A DNA stretch of 64,000 nt from Chryseobacterium echinoideorum (GCF_007474535.1 NZ_VKNW01000006.1:1-64000); one strand, 5' to 3'; counted from the first letter of the stretch, positions 10,301 through 17,273 are shown. Made by a program: numbers and translations. Notes: generated by a model not told the origin, from the letters alone.

Positions 10301-11400
10301 GGGCAGATTTACAGGTGTCTCCAATCAATGATTTTAGAATAGATTTTAATGTATTAAGTACCTACAACAGGAATTTCTCGCATACAGGATTCAATTACAG
10401 AGATGATTTTGGCAACCCTAATCCTAATCTCACTTTCGCAAGTGATATGGTGTCATATTCCAATACGGTGGTTCTTTTAAATTCGTCCTTTAAAGAAAGT
10501 AATTATCTTTATCAGGCGTTAAGAGCAAACGCACAGATTATTTCACAGCAGCTGGGAGGAAACCTTAACCAGAATGGGTTTACAGACGGACACGATATTT
10601 CCAATGCGTATGTTTTGATTCCAGCTTTCCGGGCTGCAGTGGAAGGTAAAAGCCCTGAAAGAATTGGTAATCCTAAAAAAGCAGGACTTCCGATTCCGAA
10701 CTGGAGAATTATTTATTCGGGATTAAGAAATATTCCGATCATCAACGGACAGTTTAGTAAGTTTGATATTCTTCACAGTTACAGTGCAACATATACTGCA
10801 ACAGGGATTCAGTCAAATATTGATTATTTTAACAGCATCAATGATGTCAACAGTTCGCAGCGAGATGTAAATAATAATTTTATTAATCCTTATACCTTTG
10901 CGCAGGTAGGCTATACCGAAGCATTTTCACCATTGATCGGAGTAGATGTTACCATGAGAAACAATATGCAGTTTGGAGTGCAGTATAACAAAATAAGATC
11001 ACTGATCCTTGGGTTGGTTAATCAGACACTTACTGAAGATTCCAATACAGAATATGTTGTAAGGCTAGGATATATTGTGAGAAACTTCAGATTAGGAAAC
11101 ACTAATCAGAGAGGGGCAAGATCGAAAGGCTCTGACCTCAATATCCGTGGTGATATTTCGTTAAGAGACAGCCGCACAAGTATCATGAATATTCTGTTGA
11201 ATGACTCACAGGTTACAGGAGGACAGAGACTCATGAATATTAAGCTTTCAGCAGATTATAATGTTTCTGAAAACCTCAATTTAAGACTTTTCTATGAGCA
11301 GATGACCTCAAGATACAAAATATCAACAGCGTTTCCGCTTTCCACAATACGAGCCGGAATTTCTGCAACATTTACGTTCGGTGATTCAGGAGGCTTTTAA
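4357..11400 (+). CDS. sprA: T9SS outer-membrane channel SprA (SOV)
   Basis: About 2347 residues, the usual size of SprA. In the family SprA forms a very large single-chain outer-membrane barrel through which T9SS cargo leaves the periplasm, with PorV and Plug bound to it. The N-terminus has a signal peptide (KNNKFLSIYIFLSFLF..., probable cut after LLGQ). Early repeats carry SprA hallmarks such as QRIQLGLLGKVGENLQLKAN and RIEFGNVNMPLSTSLI. A module near residues 690-730 reads VSANGVQLTEGIDYTVDY. The C-terminus ends in an aromatic beta strand, SATFTFGDSGGF. There is no ATG near the start: GTG 4357 gives MKNNKF, and TTG 4354 would add one residue. It follows ruvA by 7 nt and ends at a strong terminator. 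Confidence 0.96.
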   Translation: MKNNKFLSIYIFLSFLFYSVDLLGQEPNQQGFSIRKNYEVTDPTYYEAYYDIKTGMYYVYPKVGNTVTGPPTAMSPEEYKEFMLAEQSRAFYKDKSDRYNLMFRKDKSDAAKKGLIPSLTINNKLFESIFGSNKIEIIPSGYASFDFGGLYQKIDNPMILPQNRTSFTFDIDQRIQLGLLGKVGENLQLKANYDTQSGFAFENRMNLVWQSKGTWKDLQTKGLGDVNKPNAGGEDKIIKRIEFGNVNMPLSTSLIRGSESLFGIKSEFQLGKTFGTVVLSQQQGEARNIVVQGGGTMSTFKINALDYEENQHFFIGQYFLNNYDNALLNYPQINSRINISRMEVWVLDQGNSNLAYQKSIIGIRDLGEGVSGLPDNSQNGLYQQVNSAIGTPREQGKNYLPNFQGQTFPGSAQPYDNGEHFVFNSKARRLDANEFTFHPQLGYISLNQRLNENQLLAVSYSFTVNGTNQVYKVGEFSEESPVLVTKLLRPNNKINVESPMWDLMMKNFYSLDAVQVDRDGFILNVFYRDPQTGGKVNYLPNTSVQDTNLLKLLNWDRLNVNGDLQNSNGVQGDGVFDFVEGITIRQSQGRVMFTKVQPFGSYMAGLVGNNPQYVFADLYDQQKQAASQSNLAQRYTIEGRYKGAQGQGISLGAVNVPQGSVKVSANGVQLTEGIDYTVDYMLGTVNIINETVKQSGQAINISLENQLTFNTQRKRFLGLNLERRVSENFIFGGTVVNYSESPLTQKVNYGQEAVNNTMAGINMMYNNQLPFLTRLTDKIPGINTEAPSNLNFKMEGAYLIPGLNKGTNDQSYIDDFEQTTSKISLKEPTAWSLASKPEKNQANPIFAGAGANDNLTNGYGRGLLSWYNIDPRFWGVGGRPPQGITPQSVSNHASRRVQFSEIFNNRDFVAGEQTFTNTFDISYYPKEKGPYNANPNTESTAQRWAGIMRPISVSNFINSNIEYVEFWMMDPYADGNTLGTNPRLLLHLGNVSEDVLKDGLMQYENGLPTAGNPSSTSSSNWGVQPKQPPILYAFSTEGADRTAQDLGYDGLSSEQEAARFGNTFVNPVTNLSDPALDDFVFYMSDLFTGNQSSSVIQRYKYFRGPEGNSKSNSLEVATQTPDAEDINKDYNLDQSESYNEYVVKLDPANLVLGQNNIVDVKTVQATFQNGATDDVKWYLFRIPVSKYAEADAEGEKSPSILNNVRFARMLLTGFDQTSTLRFGTMDLIRSDWRRYTNQIASPSVTSEQEGLAGASAAELEVGSVNIEENAFNQPPYVLPPGIDRQVLSGNAGVQRQNESSLYLKATNILNQAKGVFKNTTLDMRRYKKLKLFVHAQNIDNPERSNYDPNTKFFIRFGSDATDNYYEYESSLKFTANTATTPLEIWPIENDVDFDIQDFVDAKIRRDRDFPTGIIQRREDPSFGDNNKRIFIKGRPSLGNITTIMIGVRNKGGGIDGRANNVVLWVNEIRLSEIENDGGYAGNASLNFNLGDFATVNTSASYTSVGFGNIDSKPAERNQSTQSAFSINTAVNVDKFLPEKTGIKIPVNYSYSQTIEDPKYNPLDTDVEFSKAANREELKKVARTYTQQRSIGVVNMHKERVKPNSKPRFYDVENLSLTTVYNDDHYRDIYTKKNYRQYLRGYLDYNYTFKPWVVKPFNKMISDTAKSTKYLRWIKEFNFNPVPTRLSFRTELDRNYNELEFRNIDAILSGNLNDDFAALKNRNFFFGWQYGLGFNFTKSLKMEINSATRTLNDHVDVNTMDNSSIFGNIFRAGRPVLYKHNVQLNYRLPFQYLPYLDFIDAEVGYGFTYNWNARSTALLTSPEGSLGSIGQNTNIISANASADIPKFFGQFNYFKKISTTLQKRKQEQDSLNNAYTQAWEKNRYAYKKYKFKNKLSIMQSAAYLLTSMKQLNVNYSENNGSVIPGLLSAPNGYGYGQTLGGPSVGFLFGSQADIRRLVMERGWVSDSPFMIDPYVKLSTRELRADLQVSPINDFRIDFNVLSTYNRNFSHTGFNYRDDFGNPNPNLTFASDMVSYSNTVVLLNSSFKESNYLYQALRANAQIISQQLGGNLNQNGFTDGHDISNAYVLIPAFRAAVEGKSPERIGNPKKAGLPIPNWRIIYSGLRNIPIINGQFSKFDILHSYSATYTATGIQSNIDYFNSINDVNSSQRDVNNNFINPYTFAQVGYTEAFSPLIGVDVTMRNNMQFGVQYNKIRSLILGLVNQTLTEDSNTEYVVRLGYIVRNFRLGNTNQRGARSKGSDLNIRGDISLRDSRTSIMNILLNDSQVTGGQRLMNIKLSADYNVSENLNLRLFYEQMTSRYKISTAFPLSTIRAGISATFTFGDSGGF

Positions 11401-11407
11401 AATTTTG

Positions 11408-11441
11408 AAATTCCTTTCCTCATAAGAAAGGAATTTTTTTA
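11408..11441 (+). terminator. Terminator of ruvA-sprA
   Basis: A perfect 10-bp stem, AAATTCCTTT (11408-11417) with AAAGGAATTT (11427-11436), runs directly into a T tract just after the sprA stop. Confidence 0.85.
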
Positions 11442-11504
11442 TATTTAAACTCAACAAAGAATAATTATCTAAACGAATTTTCGTTATTTTGGAAAAAAAC
11501 AGCA

Positions 11505-11960
11505 ATGCAAATTTCATCTACATCTATAGAAGATTATGTATCGAAACTGCCTGAAGAAAGACAGGATATTTTTAAAAAACTTTTCGATACAATCAAAAAT
11601 AATTTACCGGAAGGCTTTGAAGGAAATACAAATTACGGCATGATTGGCTGGAGCGTTCCTTTAGAAAAATATCCTCCCGGCTATCATTGTACTCCCGGCT
11701 CGCCGCTACCTTTTATTTCGATAGCCTCACAAAAGAATTTTATTGCGGTTTATCACATGGGAATATATGCAAAGCCTGAACTTTTAAACTGGTTTGCAGA
11801 AGAATTTCCAAAATACTCTAAAAGAAAATTAGATATGGGTAAATCCTGCATACGATTCAAAAAAATGGATGAAATTCCTTTTGATTTAATCGCTGAATTA
11901 AGCAAAAAAATGACTGTTGATGAATGGATCAGTTTGTATGAAACCAATTATAAAAAATAA
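11505..11960 (+). CDS. DUF1801 (YdhG-like) protein
   Basis: A 151-residue cytoplasmic protein of the DUF1801/YdhG fold. Typical features are the opening SIEDYVSKLPEERQDIFKKL, then NTNYGMIGWSVPLEKYP, PFISIASQKNFIAVYHMGIY in the core, and GKSCIRFKKMDEIP near the end. The fold is distantly SufE/frataxin-like and no reaction is established. Its last 23 nt overlap the start of the YiiX-like lipoprotein gene, so the two are translationally linked. A T-rich segment TTATTTTGG about 15 nt upstream may serve as a -7 region. Confidence 0.8.
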   Translation: MQISSTSIEDYVSKLPEERQDIFKKLFDTIKNNLPEGFEGNTNYGMIGWSVPLEKYPPGYHCTPGSPLPFISIASQKNFIAVYHMGIYAKPELLNWFAEEFPKYSKRKLDMGKSCIRFKKMDEIPFDLIAELSKKMTVDEWISLYETNYKK

Positions 11961-12588
11961 AATATTTAGCATTTTTTTTATTTTCTGTTTATTAAGTCTT
12001 TTTGTTGGATGCAAAAATTCAGTGAAGTCAGGATTAAAGAACGGGGATCTGCTTTTCGTAACAGCAAAAGACAGCGGACTTTCGGGTGCAATCAACAATG
12101 TGACACAAAAATCTGAGAATACTTCTTTCGATCACATCGGAATTGTACAGAAAAACAAAGGTGATATTTTTGTTCTTCATGCAGCACCGAAAGGAGGTTC
12201 GCAAAAGCAAAAGCTGACAGAGTTTTTAGCTGATCAGAAAAATGACGAACAGAAAGTGATCCTCTATCGTTTAAAAGCACAATTTCAAAAAAGCATTCCT
12301 GATGCTATCAAGGCTGCCAATTCTATGTTGGGAAAGCCTTACAATTTCAATTATATTTTAGATGAAAATTCATTTTACTGCTCAGATTTTGTGGAAAGAT
12401 CATTCAGGAAAAACCATATTTTTAAACTCGAACCCATGACCTTTATTGATCCTAAAACAGGAAAAATCAATTCGTTTTGGGAAAAATTCTATGCCGAGAA
12501 AAACCTGAAGGTACCTGAAGGAGAACCAGGATGCAATCCCAACGGATTGGCAGCTTCAGATACAATTGAAAGAATAAAAGAACTTTAA
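11938..12588 (+). CDS. YiiX/YebB-like NlpC/P60 lipoprotein
   Basis: Read from ATG 11938 (MKPIIKNKIF...), because it places a good lipoprotein signal (SLFVGC, Cys22) correctly; earlier in-frame starts at 11917/11920 extend it uselessly into the previous gene. The mature part has the marks of permuted NlpC/P60 proteins of the YiiX type: NGDLLFVTAKDSG, then SFDHIGIVQKN with the catalytic-type His, and later DENSFYCSDFVERSF with the candidate catalytic Cys. In this family the permuted papain-like site acts on amide or ester bonds; the substrate here is unknown. It overlaps the DUF1801 gene by 23 nt and ends at a strong terminator. Confidence 0.8.
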   Translation: MKPIIKNKIFSIFFIFCLLSLFVGCKNSVKSGLKNGDLLFVTAKDSGLSGAINNVTQKSENTSFDHIGIVQKNKGDIFVLHAAPKGGSQKQKLTEFLADQKNDEQKVILYRLKAQFQKSIPDAIKAANSMLGKPYNFNYILDENSFYCSDFVERSFRKNHIFKLEPMTFIDPKTGKINSFWEKFYAEKNLKVPEGEPGCNPNGLAASDTIERIKEL

Positions 12589-12590
12589 CA

Positions 12591-12631
12591 AAAAAAGCTG
12601 TATCAACGATTGATGAAAACAGCTTTTTTGT
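12591..12631 (+). terminator. Terminator after the YiiX-like gene
   Basis: An 11-bp stem, AAAAAAGCTGT (12591-12601) with ACAGCTTTTTT (12619-12629). The A and T flanks would let it work in both directions. Confidence 0.8.
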
Positions 12632-12686
12632 ATTTTTCTATCTTGATTTTGTGATCACTATAAGAGTCATTAAACGCTCCAGGTTA

Positions 12687-13271
12687 TCACTCTCCATATT
12701 CCTTTTTCCATTCTTCAGCAACATCGCTCAGAGTATTATAAAAATCTTCTCCGTACTTTCGGGTAATCGGATTTTTAAGAAATTTGTAGACCGGAACCTG
12801 AAGTTCTTTTCCTAATGTGCAGGCATCACTGCAAATCGGCCATTCATGGTAGTTCAGTGCGGTAAAAGTAGAGTATTCTGTAACTCTTATCGGGTAAAGA
12901 TGGCAGGAGATCGGCTTTTGCCAGTCCACAGCACCATCTTCGTAAGCTTTTTCAATTCCGCATTTGGTAATTCCGTTTTTATCAAAGGTTACGTAAGCGC
13001 ATTCCGCACCTTCAATCATTGGAGTTACGTACATTCCGTCCGAAGGATCTGTTGTCCACGTTCCCTGTTCGTCAAGAGCCTGAATTCCGGCTTCAGTGAG
13101 ATAAGGTTTTATTTTATCATAAATATTATCCAGAATTACCAGCTCGTCTTTGTCCAAAGGTGCTCCAACGTCGCCTTCTACACAGCAGGCTCCTTTGCAT
13201 TTGGTAAGGTTGCATACAAATTCTTCAGAAAAAATATCTTCAGAAATTAATTTATCGTCTATTTGAATCAT
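12687..13271 (-). CDS. DUF3109 cysteine-cluster protein
   Basis: A 194-residue cytoplasmic protein. The N-terminus carries a tight Cys set: C20, C25, C29 and C30 in VCNLTKCKGACC. Further Cys occur in ECAYV, TKCGI, ISCHLYP and ICSDACTLG. This is the DUF3109/YkgJ-like pattern, thought to bind zinc or an Fe-S cluster; no reaction is known. It starts 10 nt downstream of the DUF6427 stop on the same strand, so the two are probably one operon driven from 14211. The stretch before its end at 12687 is convergent with the forward gene ending at 12588. Confidence 0.85.
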   Translation of the reverse strand: MIQIDDKLISEDIFSEEFVCNLTKCKGACCVEGDVGAPLDKDELVILDNIYDKIKPYLTEAGIQALDEQGTWTTDPSDGMYVTPMIEGAECAYVTFDKNGITKCGIEKAYEDGAVDWQKPISCHLYPIRVTEYSTFTALNYHEWPICSDACTLGKELQVPVYKFLKNPITRKYGEDFYNTLSDVAEEWKKEYGE

Positions 13272-13281
13272 AATTTTAAAT

Positions 13282-14187
13282 TTAAAATAAGTTGAAATGA
13301 TTTATAGCCTTAAAGGCGATTAAGCAAATGATAGTAAGCCAAAGACAGCCCTCCTGCATCCAGTATTTGGGCAGAAACCTCATCATTCTGCTCAGGATGA
13401 TTGTTGTTGGAAAAGCCAGCAGCAGCAGATACTCGTAGCTTTTATCCATATACAAAATAATACTGATAAGCTGTGCAAGCGAAAATACCAGAAGAAATGT
13501 GTATTTGTATCTACTTACAGGGCTTTTGCTGTTATAATGTTTAAAATGGTCATATACGGAGAAAATCAGCATAAGTAAAATAGGAATCAGAGGAAATAAT
13601 TCTGTGTAATCTGTTACCACTTTCATTTTTCCAAAAGGAATGTAGGAGCTATTCCATTCATTAAAATGAAGAAAAAACATTACAGAGAAATAACTTAGCG
13701 CAATCAGTATAATGCCGAGTAAAAACCTGAAAATATTCAATCCCACTCTTTCAGAGGTTACGATGAGGTGAATGAGTACAAAAAATATCATCGGCCAAGT
13801 TGTAGGAAGAAAGATAAAATTGAGCGCTGCAATAGATCCTACCAAAACGTATGATTTTTTTCTTATATCTTCATCTGTGCTTGTGAGAAGCAGTAAAATA
13901 AAAGAGTTGGTAAGCAAGGCAATCGAAATACCGAGATCCAGCTTTCCATCGTACAGTCCGAAGATGAAAAAGGTATATAGGAAGAGAGGTAAATGTGTCT
14001 GGTAATTCAGTTTTATGGCATTGAAACAGAAATATCCCAAGGCAATGCCTATAAAAGTAATTCCGGCAATAATAGCTTCATAAGTGTTGAAATTCAGTAT
14101 GTTGAATAGTATTACAATGAAAAGAAGAAACCCAATATACACAGGAATTGAAAAAATATTGCTTTCTTTTGAAAGTAATCTAAACAT
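13282..14187 (-). CDS. DUF6427 integral membrane protein
   Basis: A 301-residue polytopic inner-membrane protein of about nine hydrophobic segments. It opens MFRLLSKESN and continues with long aliphatic stretches (YIGFLLFIVILFNIL, ITFIGIALGYF, FLLGIILIALSYF) and short charged loops such as TSTDEDIRKKS. This is the DUF6427 family, known to me only from Bacteroidetes genomes and uncharacterised. As I recall, a small DUF6341 protein often sits divergently beside it, as here at 14230. DUF3109 follows after 10 nt. Its promoter appears to overlap that of the divergent gene. Confidence 0.8.
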   Translation of the reverse strand: MFRLLSKESNIFSIPVYIGFLLFIVILFNILNFNTYEAIIAGITFIGIALGYFCFNAIKLNYQTHLPLFLYTFFIFGLYDGKLDLGISIALLTNSFILLLLTSTDEDIRKKSYVLVGSIAALNFIFLPTTWPMIFFVLIHLIVTSERVGLNIFRFLLGIILIALSYFSVMFFLHFNEWNSSYIPFGKMKVVTDYTELFPLIPILLMLIFSVYDHFKHYNSKSPVSRYKYTFLLVFSLAQLISIILYMDKSYEYLLLLAFPTTIILSRMMRFLPKYWMQEGCLWLTIICLIAFKAINHFNLF

Positions 14188-14193
14188 TTTTTA

Positions 14194-14201
14194 TAAATTT
14201 G
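14194..14201 (+). promoter_or_regulatory. -7 box for the DUF6341-like gene
   Basis: TAAATTTG, an exact TAnnTTTG match, lies 28 nt before the ATG at 14230. It faces the reverse box at 14204-14211 with only 2 nt between them. Confidence 0.65.
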
Positions 14202-14203
14202 TG

Positions 14204-14211
14204 CAAAGTTA
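14204..14211 (-). promoter_or_regulatory. -7 box for DUF6427-DUF3109
   Basis: On the reverse strand this reads TAACTTTG (TAnnTTTG) and lies 16 nt before the DUF6427 ATG. The two divergent boxes are so close that polymerase probably cannot occupy both. Confidence 0.6.
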
Positions 14212-14229
14212 AATTAAAAAAGGAAAATA

Positions 14230-14463
14230 ATGACGTCTTTCTTTCTATTCTTAAGCAGAGTTTTCAAATGGTCTTTCGGTTTTTTCGATACTTTTGGAAA
14301 TGTATTAAACTGGATTTTATTCATCGTATGTTGTGTGCTTTTTACATACTGGTGCTATGTGCTTGTGGTGACGCTTGGAGGCGACAAAGACAAAGAATAT
14401 TATTCTCCAACAGAAGGAAAAAATCCTTATTACGATCCTAAGATCTTTAAAAAAGAAGGTTAA
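14230..14463 (+). CDS. Small membrane protein, probably DUF6341
   Basis: A 77-residue protein with an amphipathic start (TSFFLFLSRVFKWSFGFFD), one clear membrane helix (ILFIVCCVLFTYWCYVLVV), and a polar tail with paired tyrosines in KEYYSPTEGKNPYYDP. An AAAAAGGAAAATA leader provides a purine-rich ribosome site. Length, single helix and the divergent DUF6427 neighbour fit the DUF6341 family as I know it from flavobacteria; sequence support is moderate. It ends at a terminator shared with the convergent Usp gene. Function unknown. Confidence 0.65.
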   Translation: MTSFFLFLSRVFKWSFGFFDTFGNVLNWILFIVCCVLFTYWCYVLVVTLGGDKDKEYYSPTEGKNPYYDPKIFKKEG

Positions 14464-14479
14464 TTAATTGGTTATATAG

Positions 14480-14517
14480 AAAAAGACCGGTCAATATTTA
14501 TTTGATCGGTCTTTTTT
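14480..14517. terminator. Bidirectional terminator between DUF6341-like gene and usp
   Basis: AAAAGACCGGTCAA (14481-14494) pairs with TTGATCGGTCTTTT (14501-14514) with one G-T pair, flanked by A and T tracts. It serves both converging genes. Confidence 0.75.
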
Positions 14518-14540
14518 ATAGAGTTTTATTATTTTCAGTT

Positions 14541-14978
14541 TCAATCGTGAATCGGAAGTACCAAAACCGGAATTGTTGAGCTTTTGGTCAAACCTTTGGT
14601 GAGACTTCCTACAAAAACATCGTAAATTCCGCTTCTGCCGTGAGATCCCATCACAATATAATGTGCATTTTTCATTTCAGCATATTCCAGAATAATATCT
14701 TTTGCAATACCTTGTTTCAGAATATGTTCGCAATCTACATTTTGTGCCAGAATTCTCTGGTTTAATTTGTTTAAAAGCACCAATTCTTCACGAATTTCGT
14801 TTTCCTCAATTTCAGGGAAATACTGATAACCCATATCGCCAATTGCAAAGCCAATATCGGTAGGAGCTACATGAATAAGGCAGATTTTACCATTTACTTC
14901 TTTAGCAAATTTTACAGCACCATCAATGAGCTGATCTGTCTTATCGCCAAAATCTACAGGTAATACAATATTTATCAT
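14541..14978 (-). CDS. Universal stress protein (UspA family)
   Basis: A 145-residue single Usp domain. It opens INIVLPVDFGDKTDQ with the nucleotide-site Asp. The C-terminal ATP-binding signature G-x2-G-x9-G-S reads MGSHGRSGIYDVFVGS, followed by the last strand TIPVLVLPIHD. Such ATP-binding Usps act in stress survival; the specific cue is not visible. It stands alone on the reverse strand, and a candidate -7 region (TATCTTTA on the reverse strand) lies about 25-35 nt upstream. Confidence 0.93.
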   Translation of the reverse strand: MINIVLPVDFGDKTDQLIDGAVKFAKEVNGKICLIHVAPTDIGFAIGDMGYQYFPEIEENEIREELVLLNKLNQRILAQNVDCEHILKQGIAKDIILEYAEMKNAHYIVMGSHGRSGIYDVFVGSLTKGLTKSSTIPVLVLPIHD

Positions 14979-15044
14979 AATCTTTGATTTGTAATTTTGT
15001 TCTTTAAAGATAACAAAAAAGCAGCCAAAAAAGCAATTTTACTA

Positions 15045-15650
15045 TTATAATATTCTTATATCTAAAGTTTTTTCATCTTCCAGATATGCTTTAAGAATAT
15101 CATTTTCGGAGACTTTTCCTACACCTTTTGGAGTTCCTGTAAAAATTAAATCTCCGACTCTCAATGTAAAGTATTGTGAAACAAAAGCGATAATGTCATC
15201 AATGGTAAAGATCATATCTTTTGTATTTCCGTTCTGAACTTTTTCTTTGTTTTTTAATAATGAAAAATTCAGTGATTCAAGATTATAATTCTCTTTTTTG
15301 AAGAAATTTCCTACTACCGCAGAACCATCAAAACCTTTTGCCAGTTCCCACGGTAAGCCTTTAGATTTTAACTCGCTTTGAAGATCTCTTGCCGTAAAAT
15401 CTATTCCCAGACCGATTTCTTCATAATGCTTGTGGGCAGTTTCTTTCTGAATATATTTTCCTCCTTTTGATATTTTTACGACTACTTCCAGTTCATAATG
15501 TACATCTTCAGAAAATTCCGGAATATAAAAATCGTTTCCTTTCAAAACTGCTGTATCCGGCTTCATAAAAATTACCGGATTTTCAGGAATCTCGTTTCCC
15601 AGTTCTTTTGCGTGTTCGCTGTAATTTCTTCCTATGCAGATTATTTTCAT
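15045..15650 (-). CDS. Fumarylacetoacetate hydrolase-family protein (FAHD1-like)
   Basis: A 201-residue single FAH domain, the short form typical of acylpyruvases and oxaloacetate decarboxylases (FAHD1/YcgM group). It opens KIICIGRNYSEHAKELGN. The metal site appears as ELEVVV with EDVHYE just before, then IGLGIDFTARDLQ and a conserved Lys in WELAKGFDGSAVVG. It ends with LRVGDLIFTGTPKGVG. It should cleave or decarboxylate a 3-acylpyruvate-type substrate with a divalent metal. The exact substrate cannot be read from sequence. An intergenic repeat region separates it from the DUF2007 gene. Confidence 0.9.
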   Translation of the reverse strand: MKIICIGRNYSEHAKELGNEIPENPVIFMKPDTAVLKGNDFYIPEFSEDVHYELEVVVKISKGGKYIQKETAHKHYEEIGLGIDFTARDLQSELKSKGLPWELAKGFDGSAVVGNFFKKENYNLESLNFSLLKNKEKVQNGNTKDMIFTIDDIIAFVSQYFTLRVGDLIFTGTPKGVGKVSENDILKAYLEDEKTLDIRIL

Positions 15651-15754
15651 ATGTAGATTTTATTATTTTTTAATACGCTATAAAGTTATACTGATATTTT
15701 AAATCAGGCTTTAGTTATGCAATACGAAATTAATTATCAAAGATGTTTTTAAAG

Positions 15755-15830
15755 AGCTGTTTCCCGCTTTCCGCTATATCTTTTGTTCCGCATTGCTCCA
15801 CAAAAGGATGCCGCTGCAATCGGGGCTATG
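15755..15830. repeat. Palindromic intergenic repeat element (Chryseobacterium type)
   Basis: An imperfect long hairpin: CTTTTGT (15780-15786) pairs with ACAAAAG (15800-15806), and the flanks TTCCCGCTTTCCGC and GCCGCTGCAATCGGGG carry on the rough complementarity. G+C is clearly above the surrounding AT-rich spacer. I recognise the core (cccgc...ttccgc...ggatgccgctgcaatcgggg) as a sequence seen repeatedly between genes in Chryseobacterium-like genomes; that is from memory. No ORF. Confidence 0.6.
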
Positions 15831-15923
15831 AAGAGAGGAGTGCAAAATTTTAAATTGTACATTTTCAATATTTATATGGGGAAAAACAATTCACAATCAG
15901 CAATTCATTATTCACTTTTTTTT

Positions 15924-15980
15924 AACCACCCCGTCAAAAATTTCAGAAAAATTTTTGCCACCCCTCCAATGGATGGGAAT
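15924..15980. repeat. Second intergenic repeat, double hairpin
   Basis: ACCACCCCGTC leads into a 9-bp stem, CAAAAATTT (15935-15943) with AAATTTTTG (15949-15957), followed by a shorter hairpin around CCCCTCCAATGGATGGG (15961-15977). This layout also recurs between genes in related genomes as far as I remember. It lies just past the 3' end of the DUF2007 gene and may serve as its terminator. Confidence 0.55.
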
Positions 15981-15984
15981 TTTA

Positions 15985-16386
15985 TCATCCTGCCTTAAAC
16001 TTATTTCCGCAATAATAGCACACGTAGTTTTCGCTTGATAAAATAGAAATTCCAAAAAAACTTGTTGAGCTGTCGTCTTTGTAAAGGTGATTGGAGCCAC
16101 ATTCCGGACATACAAAATCAAAATCGGGATTCTCAATGGTGTGCTCTACCTCAAGAGTAAAACTTTCATTTTCTTTATATTCCCTTAGAATTTTTTCAGC
16201 CTCGTTAAAGTCATTTTCAAAAACCTGCAGCTGGATGCCGCCAACTGCTTGTGAAAGGAGCCAGTCCGACTGAATGAGCTGTTCGTTAGCAATAAAACTG
16301 TTGATGCCGTTCTCAGCGAGAATCTGCTTGTCACGGTTGGCTTCCAGCGCCGTTTCGTAGAATTTAAACTTAACTAAATTATTCAT
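15985..16386 (-). CDS. DUF2007 protein with C-terminal zinc ribbon
   Basis: A 133-residue protein. The first ~70 residues are the DUF2007 (putative signal-transducing) fold: VKFKFYETALEANRDKQILAENGI, then GGIQLQVFENDFNEAEKILREY. The C-terminus has a zinc ribbon, CPECGSN near residue 97 and CYYCGNKF near 125. The N-terminal domain resembles small ACT-like ligand-binding proteins; function unknown. It lies 50 nt downstream of the exonuclease gene on the same strand and is probably co-transcribed with it. Its stop abuts a repeat element. Confidence 0.85.
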   Translation of the reverse strand: MNNLVKFKFYETALEANRDKQILAENGINSFIANEQLIQSDWLLSQAVGGIQLQVFENDFNEAEKILREYKENESFTLEVEHTIENPDFDFVCPECGSNHLYKDDSSTSFFGISILSSENYVCYYCGNKFKAG

Positions 16387-16435
16387 TTTTTAATTTTTAT
16401 TTTACAGCAAATCGAAGATTTACTGCAAGAATTAT

Positions 16436-17200
16436 CTAAAATTTACTGGAAAGCTGTATTTTAGTGAAAACTTTTTTGGTATACAACGGGAAATCAGCAT
16501 TTTGAAGCCATCCGAAATATCCCAAATCTTTTTGGAAAACTTCTTTTATCACCTGTCCTTTGTATTTTCCGAACGCGAAGATTTCCTGATTTTTTGCGTT
16601 GTAGTGTATCATTCCTGCTAAATCGGCAAATTTATTTTGGGTTGAAAATTCGCTCAGTTCAGCAATTTCATTAGAAATGTCGTCGTACTTTCCGACCTGA
16701 GCATCAAGAACTTCAAAAGTTGCTAAAACATCTGCTTCCGCAGAATGGGCATTTTCTAAAGTTTTTCCGCAGTAAAACTGATATGCTGCACCCAAATTTC
16801 TCGGTTCTTTTTTGTGGAAAATGGTTTGCGCATCTACTAATTTGAATTTAGTTAAGTCAAAATCAAAATCTGCGCGAAGCAATTCTTCTGCGAGCAAAGG
16901 AACATCAAAACGGTTAGAATTAAATCCTCCCAAATCTGCTCCTGAAATCATTTCTACAATTTTTGGAGCAATTTGTTTAAAAGTCGGAGCGTTTTTTATA
17001 TCTTCATCATAAATTCCGTGAATCTCACTGGAAGAAAGCGGAATAGGCATTTCAGGATTTACTCTCCATGTTTTGCTTTCTCTCGACGAATCCGGATTTA
17101 CTTTTAAGATGCAGATCTCAACAATTCGGTCTTTTCCGATGTTGGTTCCTGTGGTTTCAAGATCAAAAATACAAAGAGGTTTATGTAGTTTTAAGTTCAT
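16436..17200 (-). CDS. DEDDh 3'-5' exonuclease (DnaQ/epsilon-like)
   Basis: A 254-residue protein. An N-terminal DEDDh exonuclease domain has Exo I FDLETTGTN, Exo II GFNSNRFDVPLL, and Exo III HSAEADVLAT with the His/Asp pair. A C-terminal DUF3820-like segment reads FAFGKYKGQVIKEV...YFGWL. The family removes nucleotides from 3' ends as a proofreading or RNA/DNA trimming enzyme. Without the polymerase-binding tail of true epsilon, a stand-alone role is as likely as proofreading. It lies between pssA and the DUF2007 gene in a reverse-strand run. Confidence 0.9.
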   Translation of the reverse strand: MNLKLHKPLCIFDLETTGTNIGKDRIVEICILKVNPDSSRESKTWRVNPEMPIPLSSSEIHGIYDEDIKNAPTFKQIAPKIVEMISGADLGGFNSNRFDVPLLAEELLRADFDFDLTKFKLVDAQTIFHKKEPRNLGAAYQFYCGKTLENAHSAEADVLATFEVLDAQVGKYDDISNEIAELSEFSTQNKFADLAGMIHYNAKNQEIFAFGKYKGQVIKEVFQKDLGYFGWLQNADFPLYTKKVFTKIQLSSKF

Positions 17201-17273
17201 TTTTTATAATTTGAAAATTTGAGAATGTGTTAATTTGAGAATGAAAACTTTTAGCTTTCATTAGCCAATATTT

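Noticed and set aside
11441..11504. gcvH or other usual partner downstream of sprA
   Set aside because: Only a terminator and DUF1801 are found; no lipoyl-domain protein is encoded here.
14199..14441. 80-residue forward ORF rich in Arg/Cys/Phe
   Set aside because: Out of frame with the credible 14230 membrane protein, overlaps it fully, and has no domain or signal features.
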